A stretch of 34,861 nucleotides of DNA from JBIOJM01 sp044450785 (GCA_044450785.1 JBIOJM010000069.1:1-34861), one strand, 5' to 3'; numbered from the stretch's first letter, positions 8,823-15,930 are shown. Translations and numbers: made by a program. The notes: generated from the letters alone by a model not told the origin.

Positions 8823-10136
8823 ATGGCGCGGCAAGAGACGGGAAACCTGTTCGACGAGCCGGCGGAGCCCCCGCACGCCGTGACGGACGCCCCGTTGGCC
8901 GAGCGCATGCGGCCCCGCAAGCTGGATGAATTCGTGGGCCAGGCGGATGTCATCGGCGAGAAGTCGCTGCTAGGCATGGCCCTCAGCCGCGCCGGCAAGC
9001 CGCCATCCCTCATTCTCTGGGGGCCCCCCGGGACCGGCAAGACGACCCTCGCCCGTCTGATCGCCAGCCAAAATGGAGCGAAGTTCATCGCGCTCTCCGC
9101 GGTCCTCGCCGGTGTGCGCGAGGTCCGGGCGGCCATCGACGAGGCCAGGAAACCCGGCCGCCGGAGCGCTCGAACGATCCTCTTCATCGACGAGATCCAC
9201 CGGTTCAACAAGGCGCAGCAGGATGCCCTGCTCGGGGCGGTCGAGGACGGCACGATCAGCCTGATCGGGGCCACCACCGAGAACCCCTCGTTCGAGGTCA
9301 ACGCGGCCTTGCTCTCGCGCTGCCGCGTGGTGGTCCTCCAGCCGTTGAGCGTGGACGAAGTCGCAACGATCGTTCGCCGCGCGCTCGAGGACCCTGAGCG
9401 CGGGCTTGCAGGACTGAAACCGCGTCTCGACCCGGAGCTGATCACCAGGCTCGCGGGCTGGTCGGGCGGCGATGCCCGCGTGGCCCTCTCGACCGTGGAA
9501 GAGGCCGTCGCCGCGACGGCCCCCTCCGCGGACGGCACGAGGTCCATCACCGAGCCGGCTTTGGTCGAGGCGCTGGGACGTGCCCGTTATGCCTACGACC
9601 GGCAAGGAGAAGACCACTACAACCTGGCCTCCGCCTTGATCAAGTCGGTGCGGAACTCCGACGCGAACGCCGCGCTCTACTGGCTCGCGCGGATGATCGA
9701 GGGGGGCGCCGATCCGCTGTTCATCGCGCGCCGGCTCTGCATCCTGGCCTCGGAGGACGTCGGGCTGGCCGATCCCCAGGCGATCGTTCAGGCCGCGGCG
9801 GCAGCTCAAATCGTCCATCTCATCGGAATGCCCGAGGGGCTTTTCCCCCTGGCGCAGGCCACGCTCTACCTGGCCCAGGCCAAGAAGTCAAACGTGGTCA
9901 AGAACGCCTACCAGGCGGCCGCCGCCGATGCCGCCCTATCGGCTCGCGAACCGGTGCCGCTGCACCTCCGCAACGCCGTCACATCGCTGATGAAAGGCAT
10001 CGGCTACGGCCAGGGCTACCGCTACGTTCATGACGACCCGGCCGCGCAGCGCGAGATGCCCTGCCTGCCCGAACGGTTCCGCGGCCGAGATTATCTGCGC
10101 GGTGGCGCTCCGCCGCCGCATGCCGCGGAACGATAA
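8823..10136 (+). CDS. rarA: Replication-associated recombination protein A (RarA/MgsA)
   Basis: 437 aa, the usual length for RarA, an AAA+ ATPase related to clamp-loader subunits that works at stalled replication forks. Visible motifs: LAERMRPRKLDEFVGQ at the N-terminus, Walker A GPPGTGKTT (67-75), Walker B FIDEIHRFNKAQQDALL (121-137), sensor 1 GATTENPSF, and the SRC arginine-finger region (LLSRCRVVVLQPL). The C-terminal tetramerisation region contains the family signature DGAD-like GGADPLFIARRL, then ASEDVGLADPQA. The N-terminal FDEP segment resembles the SSB- or clamp-contacting tail of bacterial RarA; that is inference. Confidence 0.96.
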   Translation: MARQETGNLFDEPAEPPHAVTDAPLAERMRPRKLDEFVGQADVIGEKSLLGMALSRAGKPPSLILWGPPGTGKTTLARLIASQNGAKFIALSAVLAGVREVRAAIDEARKPGRRSARTILFIDEIHRFNKAQQDALLGAVEDGTISLIGATTENPSFEVNAALLSRCRVVVLQPLSVDEVATIVRRALEDPERGLAGLKPRLDPELITRLAGWSGGDARVALSTVEEAVAATAPSADGTRSITEPALVEALGRARYAYDRQGEDHYNLASALIKSVRNSDANAALYWLARMIEGGADPLFIARRLCILASEDVGLADPQAIVQAAAAAQIVHLIGMPEGLFPLAQATLYLAQAKKSNVVKNAYQAAAADAALSAREPVPLHLRNAVTSLMKGIGYGQGYRYVHDDPAAQREMPCLPERFRGRDYLRGGAPPPHAAER

Positions 10137-10153
10137 AGCCCGGCGTCCGCCTT

Positions 10154-10439
10154 TTGAAGTTGCGCTTTTTTGATTTCGCCCCGAAGGGGCACCGACATGC
10201 CAGCCCAGGGCAACGCCCTGGGGGATGGAAAACGTGATGACCCGTGCCCTGAAAGGGCCGAACATGGTGTTCAATCCCAGCGGTACCGCTCATCATTTGC
10301 CATTGAGGCAAGGAGCCTGTCCTTGTTGCGCCCTTTCAGGGCTCTGCTGATTCGTGTCGTTTGTCCGTTCCCAGGGCGGTGCCCTGGGCTGATATGTTAC
10401 GGCCCCTTTCGGGGCGAAGATGCTATGGCACAACTTCAA
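10154..10439. repeat. Inverted pair of structured intergenic repeats
   Basis: Two copies of one repeat face each other. Each arm holds the same elements in order from its outer end: TTGAAGTTG (10154-10162; complement 10431-10439), a GCCCC/GGGGC hairpin (10178-10190; 10402-10415), a CCCAGGGC/GCCCTGGG hairpin (10204-10222; 10370-10388), and GCCCTGAAAGGGC (10246-10258; complement 10330-10342). About 70 bases of unrelated sequence lie at the centre. The conserved order in both arms shows common origin. It looks like a palindromic intergenic repeat family rather than a coding region; the short frames across it have no protein features. The adjoining 10440-10530 holds nothing I recognise apart from a TAGAAT (10512-10517). 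Confidence 0.8.
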
Positions 10440-10538
10440 GACGCCAGCCCGAGGCTCCTTCTCAGTCGGGAGTCCGAGGGCCGTGGCCTGGGCAATTCCA
10501 CGTGCCCGTCGTAGAATCGATACACTCTCGAGCACGCG

Positions 10539-10682
10539 GTGGACACTCTGCCCAAAGCCGAATGGAACCATTATGAGCAGGCGTTGAAGGCCGGATATAA
10601 GCGATTCGGAGCTGGGCCATTCCTGGTCAAGCAGATCCGCCAACGCGAGCCGATCTATCAAGTCGGCAACATCGAGCTATAA
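10539..10682 (+). CDS. Possible 47-aa protein coupled to the transporter gene
   Basis: From a GTG at 10539 the frame reads 47 residues (VDTLPKAEWNHYEQALKAG, then YKRFGAGPFLVKQIRQ and REPIYQVGNIEL) and stops with TAA whose last base is the A of the transporter ATG (TAATG). The composition and helix-like pattern look protein-like, unlike shadow frames nearby. A TAGAAT that could be a -10 lies at 10512-10517. There is no clear ribosome binding site, so it may instead be the tail of a gene lost at the 5' side, where the repeat pair sits. Family not recognised. Confidence 0.4.
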   Translation: MDTLPKAEWNHYEQALKAGYKRFGAGPFLVKQIRQREPIYQVGNIEL

Positions 10683-12100
10683 TGCCTCACTTCAACCTGA
10701 GGTGCGCAGCCCCGCTCGTCGTCTGGCTGGCGATCGCATTGATCCCTCATCCCACCGGGCTGTCCGCCAACGCCTGGAATTATCTCGCCCTCTTCATCGC
10801 CGTCATCGTCGCTTTGATCCTCGAGCCGATCCCCCCCGCTGCCGTCGGTCTGGTCGGTATCACGCTGAACATGGTGCTCGGCTATGTCGCACCGAAGCCG
10901 GCAGATGCCGTCAAGTGGGGGCTGAGCGGATTCGCCGATGGAACGGTCTGGCTCATCTTCGGCGCCTTGGTTTTTTCAACGGGATACGAGAAGACGGGGC
11001 TCGGGCGGCGGATTGCCCTGTCGCTGGTCAGGGTGATGGGAAGGAGCACGCTGGGCCTGGGCTACGCGGTGATGCTGGCCGATCTCCTGATCGCGCCCTT
11101 CACCCCGTCCAACACGGGGCGCAGTGCCGGGGTGATCTTTCCGATCATTCGCGGCATCCCCGCGCTCTACGGCTCCGCGCCCGGGCCCACCGCGCGGCGG
11201 ATCGGCGCCTACCTGATGTGGACCGCGTTCGCGTCCACCGCCGTCACGAGCTCGATGTTCCTGACGGCCCTGAGTCCGAACCTCCTCGCGCTCAGCTTGG
11301 TCCGGCAGACCACGGCGGTCGACATCACCTGGTTGCAGTGGACGTCCGGCTTCCTGCCGGTCGGTCTCGTCCTGATCGTGCCCCTGCCGCTGCTCGTCTA
11401 CCTGATCTATCCCCCCGAGATCCGATCGAGCCCGGAGGTCGCCGCCTGGGCGAAGGCAGAGCTGGTCCGGCTGGGAAGCCTCTCGAGCAAGGAGGGCGTG
11501 ATGATGCTGTCGATCCTCCTGGCGTTCTCGCTCTGGGTCTTCGCCGGAGAATGGATCAACCCGACGACCGTGGTCCTCGCCGTCGTCTCGCTGATGGTGC
11601 TCGTTCGGGTCCTCGACTGGGACGATGTGGTCGGCAACCGGGCCGCCTGGGACACCCTGGTTTATTTCGCGACGCTCCTGACCCTGGCGGACGGCCTGAA
11701 CCGGGTCGGGATTGTCACCTGGGCCGCTCGGGGCGTTTCCAGCCTGTTGACCGGCTCCTCGCCTCTGCTCGCCATGATCGTCCTGGTGTCGTTCTTCTTC
11801 CTGGTCCACTACATGTTCGCCAGCCTGACCGCCCACACGATGGCGGTCCTGCCCGCGCTTTTATCCGCGGGGGCTGCGTTGCCGGGCATGCCGGTGCCGG
11901 TGCTCGCGTTGCTCCTGGTTTACTCGATCGGTCTCATGGGGGTGATCACTCCCTACGCCACGGGACCGGCCCCCGTTTACTTCGGAAGCGGCTTCATCCC
12001 CCGCAAGGATTTTTGGGCTCTTGGATTCGTTTTCGGTCTGATCTATCTGACAACGCTGCTCGGCGTCGGAATCCCGTACCTGCTCAACCGCACGCTTTGA
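10682..12100 (+). CDS. DASS-family anion:Na+ symporter or dicarboxylate antiporter
   Basis: 472 aa inner-membrane protein with about 11-13 hydrophobic segments. It matches the divalent anion:Na+ symporter family (SLC13/CitT/SodiT group). The first substrate/sodium motif is IAPFTPSNTGRSAG (Ser143-Asn144-Thr145). The symmetry-related second motif appears as MFASLTAHTMAVLPAL in the C-terminal half, and LMGVITPYATGPAPVYFGSG follows, as in the 2-oxoglutarate/malate subgroup. Likely substrates are C4/C5 dicarboxylates or citrate; sequence alone does not decide. Its start is coupled (TAATG) to a short upstream frame. A 77-base copy of its 3' end recurs at 12886-12962. Confidence 0.92.
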   Translation: MPHFNLRCAAPLVVWLAIALIPHPTGLSANAWNYLALFIAVIVALILEPIPPAAVGLVGITLNMVLGYVAPKPADAVKWGLSGFADGTVWLIFGALVFSTGYEKTGLGRRIALSLVRVMGRSTLGLGYAVMLADLLIAPFTPSNTGRSAGVIFPIIRGIPALYGSAPGPTARRIGAYLMWTAFASTAVTSSMFLTALSPNLLALSLVRQTTAVDITWLQWTSGFLPVGLVLIVPLPLLVYLIYPPEIRSSPEVAAWAKAELVRLGSLSSKEGVMMLSILLAFSLWVFAGEWINPTTVVLAVVSLMVLVRVLDWDDVVGNRAAWDTLVYFATLLTLADGLNRVGIVTWAARGVSSLLTGSSPLLAMIVLVSFFFLVHYMFASLTAHTMAVLPALLSAGAALPGMPVPVLALLLVYSIGLMGVITPYATGPAPVYFGSGFIPRKDFWALGFVFGLIYLTTLLGVGIPYLLNRTL

Positions 12101-12200
12101 GCGGCGAAATAACTAGCCATAGCGAATGAGCTTCATCGTTTCCGGCCATCTTGGTACGATCGAGCCACCCGCCGTGAAGGCGGGAACACGGAGGGCAGTC

Positions 12201-12500
12201 ATGCAAACGATCAAGCTGTCGAAAGACGCCCGAAACCTTCTCCGCCTCGCTTCGCGCCAGCACGTGGAAGTGACGCCAGAGAATCTGGAAGCCTACCGAG
12301 AGCTGGCGAGAGCCGGGGTGATGGTGCCGCTCTCCGGCTTCATGCGAGGACCGGAGGCGGTTTTCCGGTTCACCGAGGAGGGGTGGAACATGCGAGAGGA
12401 GCTTCAACGACCCTCCCGGCGTTTCACGCCCTCGGCCATGCTGCGGAGAATTCGGCGGGCGTTTACGCCGATCAGCAAATCCGTGTCCGGCGCGCGCTGA
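12201..12500 (+). CDS. Small hypothetical protein, possibly winged-helix-like
   Basis: 99 aa from the ATG at 12201, which follows GGAGGG at 12190-12195; an upstream in-frame ATG at 12126 lacks such a site. The first 60 residues (QTIKLSKDARNLLRLASRQ, TPENLEAYRELARAGVM, FRFTEEGW) read as helices followed by a hairpin, a pattern typical of small winged-helix or regulator-like proteins, with a basic tail (RRIRRAF). Function unknown. It lies 100 bases behind the transporter gene on the same strand. Confidence 0.7.
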   Translation: MQTIKLSKDARNLLRLASRQHVEVTPENLEAYRELARAGVMVPLSGFMRGPEAVFRFTEEGWNMREELQRPSRRFTPSAMLRRIRRAFTPISKSVSGAR

Positions 12501-12711
12501 ACCACCTCGTCATGAGCGATGCCTTCCATTCCATCGCTACTTCCTTCGCGTGCAGCGCCAGGTCCGCTGGTCTACCAGTCAACGCTCTGGCGGAGGATGG
12601 CAGACCGATCATGGCCGGCGGCTCGGCCTTGGGCAGGAGTTTTCCAGCCAGTCCCTTTGCGGCCTCGCTGAGGCGAGTGTAGAATCGGGCTAAGCGGCGA
12701 GGTGCGTCCAT
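12472..12711 (-). CDS. Possible 79-aa hypothetical protein
   Basis: Reading leftwards from the ATG at 12711, the frame has an amphipathic start (PRRLARFYTRLSEAAKGLAG) and a helix-like end (LHAKEVAMEWKASLMTRWF), and overlaps the 3' end of the convergent small gene by 29 bases. No ribosome binding site is visible. The opposite strand carries a competing frame with no motif and a TAGAAT (12680-12685) that leads only to a four-codon frame. Weak candidate, family unknown. Confidence 0.3.
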   Translation of the reverse strand: MDAPRRLARFYTRLSEAAKGLAGKLLPKAEPPAMIGLPSSARALTGRPADLALHAKEVAMEWKASLMTRWFSARRTRIC

Positions 12712-12885
12712 GGAGCATTCATAGCACGGGCAACCAGAGCCCACAAACGCAAAACAACCGCCCGCCGGGGTTACTCCGCGAGCGGTCTATCTTTTACGTC
12801 CAATCTGTCTTTGCGAGCCCCTATCCTTTTCCCGATCCCCGCGGTCTGAATCAGGCGTTTCGTAGGGTTGCAATTCCACCTCACG

Positions 12886-12987
12886 AAGGATTTTTGGGCT
12901 CTTGGATTCGTTTCCGGTCTGATCTATCTGGCAACGCTGCTCGGCGTCGGAATCCCGTACCTCAGGATTCGGTGTCCCGATTCTTGA
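12886..12987 (+). pseudogene. Duplicated 3' fragment of the DASS transporter gene
   Basis: Bases 12886-12962 match 12005-12081 of the transporter gene at 75 of 77 positions. In the original frame they encode KDFWALGFVSGLIYLATLLG then VGIPYL, against FGLIYLTTLLG in the parent, and then run into foreign sequence to a TGA at 12985-12987. No start or upstream part of the gene is present. Flanking 12745-12885 has no recognisable gene. It is a recent partial duplication, judged by the near identity. Confidence 0.9.
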
Positions 12988-12988
12988 G
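12961..12988 (+). terminator. Hairpin after the duplicated fragment
   Basis: CTCAGGATTCGG pairs with CCGATTCTTGAG around a TGTC loop (11 of 12 positions pair, one as G-T). No T-run follows, so terminator activity is uncertain. The true transporter 3' end has only a weak GCTCAA/TTGAGC stem at 12083-12102. Confidence 0.3.
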
Positions 12989-13045
12989 ATTCTGCTCGAC
13001 AGTCGGTCGTCACGGGAACATGCCCAATAACCAGGGGGCGGAAGC

Positions 13046-13339
13046 ATGGCTAGACGCACGTTCTATCATCTTTGGATCGTAACATGTTTCCTATCGATGT
13101 TTGTTATGATATGCAGATACTATCATGTATTTGTGCCACTGTTACTTCTAGGCGCTCTATCCCTTGTCTTAACTTTGGGTACCTACTATGTCGGAGTCAT
13201 GTTTGCAGCCAGATATGAAGAGCAGGGAGGCAGTGAAAATCGGGATGTGCGCGGGGGCCACGACGAGCAGGGCAAGCCTCCCAGCAAGCAGTACGGCTCA
13301 ACTATAGTTGGCGCGGACGGCCAGACCGGCGTCGTCTGA
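13046..13339 (+). CDS. Small membrane protein of unknown function
   Basis: 97 aa. GGGGGCGGAAG sits just before the ATG. Two hydrophobic helices (about residues 8-24 and 27-52, the second being FVPLLLLGALSLVLTLGTYYVG) are followed by a polar, Gly/Gln/Asp-rich tail of about 40 residues without structure. Base composition in the 5' half is markedly AT-richer than the neighbours, which may indicate foreign origin. No family recognised; a hairpin two-helix inner-membrane protein with a soluble tail is the most that can be said. Confidence 0.55.
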   Translation: MARRTFYHLWIVTCFLSMFVMICRYYHVFVPLLLLGALSLVLTLGTYYVGVMFAARYEEQGGSENRDVRGGHDEQGKPPSKQYGSTIVGADGQTGVV

Positions 13340-13357
13340 TGAAGGAATGGTCTTCCG

Positions 13358-13456
13358 ATGGAAAGGACCCAGCACATCGAGGTCGAAGTAACCCTCCTGC
13401 CGGCCTTGCACGGCGGTCGCTCCAGTCCCCTGGGGTCGGGGTATCGCCCGCAGTTT
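13358..13456 (+). pseudogene. EF-Tu C-terminal-domain fragment
   Basis: From the ATG at 13358 (GAAGGAA ten bases upstream) the frame encodes IEVEVTLLPALHGGRSSPLG then SGYRPQF. This is the start of EF-Tu domain 3 (H-x-E-x-E-V-x-x-L-P...GGR-x-x-P...SGYRPQF), also found in planctomycete stand-alone domain proteins. At 13456 the similarity ends and an Arg-rich unrelated frame continues to 13690. Only the first third of the domain remains, so it is nonfunctional as EF-Tu. Confidence 0.6.
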
Positions 13457-13683
13457 CAGAGATTATGCGGATGTGCTTTGGATAATCGGCGGCGCCGTCG
13501 CTGGGGCATTGGTTGGCACGATCGTCGCATGGGCCGACCGGGGTATTCTCAGCAGGCGATGAGCTCGTCCCTGAGTACCTTGAGCTGGCAAAGTACCATG
13601 GCGCGCTCAGGGAGAAGTTTGAGAACGCCGCATGGCACCCGACGCTCCCGGTCGAGCCCGATCCGCCTCCGCCAGACTCGTAA
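13457..13683 (+). pseudogene. Frameshifted remnant of a small anchored protein
   Basis: In one frame the DNA reads FRDYADVLWIIGGAVAGALV then GTIVAWADRGILSRR and a TGA at 13560-13562, a clear membrane helix. In the next frame it reads DELVPEYLELAKYHGALREK (from 13558), then FENAAWHPTLPVEPDPPPPDS and TAA at 13681-13683. The tail matches the ending of the intact gene at 14304 (YHARCAHRVERAA then PWLSVSIDPPPPEP), so the two halves look like one gene split by a frameshift close to 13540. Its 5' end is replaced by the EF-Tu fragment. Confidence 0.6.
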
Positions 13684-13866
13684 ACGGTGAACTTTCGTTG
13701 AAACTTGACACTCGGTCCTGGGCTCGGTGGGGAAGTGTAACGGGTAGACTTGATCAGAGTTTCCGATGGCCATGCCGAAAAATGTCAGCTTCTTTCGGGG
13801 TTTAGGGGCATCGCTTTTACCGCCAGCGGGACGAGCAGGACACGAGAACGGTGCCGGGTGATAACC

Positions 13867-14265
13867 ATGAAAACTAAGCTCGTCGAATGGGTGATCTACA
13901 ATGCTCGGTGGCTTTTGCTGGGCGGCCTAGCCTTCTACCTGGCGAGTTATCATCTCGGCGGGTTCGGCACCGCCACAGGCTCGATGGCGATGTGGTTGGG
14001 GGGATGCGGAGCGACGTTCCGTCAGTGGCGGCACGAAGCTGGCTTGTGGATGCTCTCCGGGCTGTGCTTGGCAATCAGTCTCCCCATCTTCGCGGGCCTC
14101 GCCTACGACTCGATCTGGGACATCGCTCAGGCCCGCGCCCCAAGCCTTCCAGCCTGTGACATCTGGGGTGCCAACTTCTTCCTCGCAGTGCAGGTCCTCG
14201 TCCTGGCGACCGTGACCCGAACGAACTGGTCGTTGGCGAAGAATCCCGCAACCCCTGAACTATGA
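13867..14265 (+). CDS. Putative four-helix membrane protein
   Basis: 132 aa from the ATG at 13867; the upstream in-frame extension has no site or motif. Four hydrophobic stretches are visible: WLLLGGLAFYLASYHLG, ATGSMAMWLGGCGATF, MLSGLCLAISLPIFAGLAY and NFFLAVQVLVLATV. The Shine-Dalgarno is weak (GGGTGA). No family recognised. GTAACGGGTA at 13737-13746, 120 bases upstream, recurs at 14994-15003 before another small gene and may be part of a promoter or leader. Confidence 0.55.
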   Translation: MKTKLVEWVIYNARWLLLGGLAFYLASYHLGGFGTATGSMAMWLGGCGATFRQWRHEAGLWMLSGLCLAISLPIFAGLAYDSIWDIAQARAPSLPACDIWGANFFLAVQVLVLATVTRTNWSLAKNPATPEL

Positions 14266-14303
14266 TTCATCCTTGACAGTTCTAGCCGACCGAGGCCCCG
14301 GCC

Positions 14304-14714
14304 ATGAAACTGCCCTGCTTTCGCCTTCGATCGCTCATGATGACGGTGGCCGGACTTGCCGTCGTGGTGGGTCTCGGGCTTCGATCGGCCCGCCTGCGGG
14401 AGCTCGCGAAGTACCACCATGACCGAAAGCTGCACTACTCGGTCTTGGCCCTCATTCTGGGCCGTTGCGGCAGCTTCGATGGTCTCGACGAATTGTGCAC
14501 GATCGAGTTGACGCCGGAAGGGGCGTCGGTTCGCCCGGCTTCTCCAGAAGCTGAACAGATCCTGAAGTTACGCGCACGGGAAAGGGCTGTCCAGAAGAGG
14601 GCGCTCGAGGACCTCGCAGCCTACCACGCCCGTTGCGCCCACCGAGTCGAGCGCGCCGCGTCGCGACCCTGGCTCTCGGTTTCTATCGATCCGCCACCGC
14701 CAGAGCCACATTAG
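14304..14714 (+). CDS. Small planctomycete anchored protein with YH...RPWL...DPPPPEP tail
   Basis: 136 aa. The N-terminus is a single membrane anchor with the start common to many short planctomycete proteins (LPCFRLRSLMMTVAGLAVVV). A polar middle part with charged helices (ILKLRARERAVQKRALEDLA) leads to a C-terminal block YHARCAHRVERAASRPWLSV, then DPPPPEPH, shared with the broken copy ending at 13683. The anchor suggests an inner-membrane protein with its tail outside or inside the cytoplasm; orientation and role are unknown. TTGACA at 14275-14280 could be a -35 box, but no -10 is evident. Confidence 0.7.
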   Translation: MKLPCFRLRSLMMTVAGLAVVVGLGLRSARLRELAKYHHDRKLHYSVLALILGRCGSFDGLDELCTIELTPEGASVRPASPEAEQILKLRARERAVQKRALEDLAAYHARCAHRVERAASRPWLSVSIDPPPPEPH

Positions 14715-14730
14715 GCGCAATGGGTGAATC

Positions 14731-14780
14731 ATAGATGGGACCGACACTTGGGAGTGGGACGATGCGCGAATGTGGAACGG
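14731..14780 (+). repeat. Leader repeat, copy A
   Basis: Matches 15392-15441 at 37 of 50 positions without gaps, with a nearly invariant core ACACTTGGG-n-GTGG and GATGCG. It precedes the HAD remnant. A shared promoter/leader or an old duplicated element are both possible. Confidence 0.5.
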
Positions 14781-14805
14781 CTGATCCAGAGTTGAGAGTT
14801 TACTG

Positions 14806-14997
14806 ATGCGGATCTCCTTCGACGTGGATGACACGCTGGTTTGAGGCGCGTCCGTGCTGACGGAGTCGGAGGGCGAGCGGCACGGGTTCGCCGTTGTCGT
14901 GGTATCGCCTGAAGACCCGGATTGGACTTCCCGCGTGCTTGAGGCGGTGGATCAGAGCATGAGCCTGGCCGGACGATCGGGACCGCAGCGGCCGTAA
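14806..14997 (+). pseudogene. HAD-family phosphatase remnant with early stop
   Basis: The ATG at 14806 begins RISFDVDDTLV, the HAD motif I (DxDDT) that supplies the nucleophile aspartate, and is followed at once by TGA (14842-14844). In the same frame beyond the stop come GASVLTE, then RHGFAVVVVSPEDPDW and TSRVLEAVD, which resemble the last residues of such phosphatases, ending in TAA at 14995-14997. A full HAD protein needs about 200 residues; only about 63 codons remain, so a large internal deletion accompanies the nonsense codon. The stop probably replaced a Cys codon. Confidence 0.7.
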
Positions 14998-15047
14998 CGG
15001 GTAAAGTATAGATGAGAGCTTGCACCGGAGCTCCGCGAGGACGGATC

Positions 15048-15363
15048 ATGAAACTACGCCGAATGCGGTTAACAGCGCGATGGGTCGTCGTGGCAATGAT
15101 CCTCGCGGGCATCGGGGCGGTGATGGCTGCGGTCGAACGCAGGGAACGTCTCCGAAGCAAGATCGCCATCGCCAGGGCAGACACGGCTTATCGGGACGCC
15201 AAAGAAGCATGTTCTGGAGGCGTATACGAAGTTCAAGATACTGGAGAAACTGAACAACCTGGTCGCGAAAACCAGAGAGGATGAACTGGCCAAGCAGGCG
15301 GCTTACGACAGAGTGAGGGCGACCTCAGTTGGCTTAATCGGCAAGGTCATTCGACGCAAGTAG
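15048..15363 (+). pseudogene. Remnant of an anchored coiled-coil protein, frameshifted
   Basis: From the ATG at 15048 there is an anchor (ARWVVVAMILAGIGAVMAAV) and a charged start of a helix (RRERLRSKIAIARADTAYRD, then AKEA). In the +1 frame from about 15210 the reading resumes as VLEAYTKFKILEKLNNLVAK, TREDELAKQAAYDRVRA, to TAG at 15361-15363. The second part resembles the coiled-coil hairpin of planctomycete HlyD-like proteins (YTKPKT...EV.KA..DELAKQAAY). The central hairpin tip appears deleted along with the frame. An intact gene would encode an inner-membrane protein with a long periplasmic coiled coil. Confidence 0.6.
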
Positions 15364-15391
15364 GTGGCCTTTCGCGCGCATTGCCTGATCG

Positions 15392-15441
15392 ATAGTTGGT
15401 GCGCACACTTGGGCGTGGAATGATGCGAGAACCTGAAACCG
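15392..15441 (+). repeat. Leader repeat, copy B
   Basis: Partner of 14731-14780 (37 of 50 positions identical). It precedes the truncated anchored gene at 15490 by about 50 bases, just as copy A precedes the HAD remnant by about 25. Confidence 0.5.
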
Positions 15442-15489
15442 GCGAACTAGAGACGGCGTTTTCCAATCAAGCCCATCAAGGCCTCAGCC

Positions 15490-15714
15490 ATGCAGGTCCA
15501 CCCTTTGCGGTTCACGGTGCGGCAGATCATGATCGCAGTGGCCTCCATCGCCTCGGCCATCGTCAGCTATCAATGGTTGGCTCGCCCCCCCGTTGAGCTC
15601 GTGGAACTGGCTCCCCAACCGCGGTCGGCGAGTATCGACCATGACATCTTTGACATCGTGTTCGCCGACTTGCTCGATAACGAAGCCTTCGATCCGGCGG
15701 TGGGCGGTCGTCGC
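15490..15714 (+). pseudogene. 3'-truncated anchored protein gene
   Basis: The ATG at 15490 starts an anchor typical of small planctomycete proteins (LRFTVRQIMIAVASIASAIV). It continues with IDHDIFDIVFADLLDNEAF, then DPAVGGRR, a conserved-looking block near residues 49-75. After about 15714 the frame is antisense to a different gene (a formylglycine-enzyme-like fragment on the - strand) up to its stop at 15930, so the original C-terminal part is lost. A hybrid 146-aa protein could still be made. Confidence 0.6.
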
Positions 15715-15723
15715 GTGGCGAAG

Positions 15724-15918
15724 TCGGCAACTCCCCGCGTCGATGCGCCAGCTACCGCCCCGGACGACCCGGTCCGAAACCCCAGTTGGACCTTGCGGAT
15801 TGGCAACCGCGTCCTGCTCGTAGGCGGCATAACCATCCCAGCACCACTCGGCGACGTTGCCATGCATGTCGAACAGGCCCCAGTCGTTGGGACGCCTTCC
15901 GCCCGCGGGGTGAGTCAT
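15724..15918 (-). pseudogene. SUMF1/formylglycine-generating-enzyme-like fragment
   Basis: On the - strand the frame encodes GRRPNDWGLFDMHGNVAEWC, then WDGY, and after a gap DRVVRGGSWRIDAGSCR. These are the strongly conserved C-terminal blocks of the FGE-sulfatase (SUMF1) domain. The fragment has about 65 residues; the upstream two thirds (beyond 15918) and the last 30-40 residues (below 15724) are missing. It is joined tail to tail with the truncated + strand gene, with a junction of at most ten bases. Confidence 0.8.
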
Positions 15919-15930
15919 TCTTCGCCCTAA

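Noticed and set aside
10702..12129. 475-codon open frame on the + strand
   Set aside because: It is an alternative frame of the DASS transporter gene; it is Arg/Pro/Gly-rich with no domain, an effect of high GC at third positions.
14842..14844. TGA in the HAD remnant read as selenocysteine
   Set aside because: The middle of the enzyme is missing, so an active selenoprotein cannot result; kept only as a point to check.
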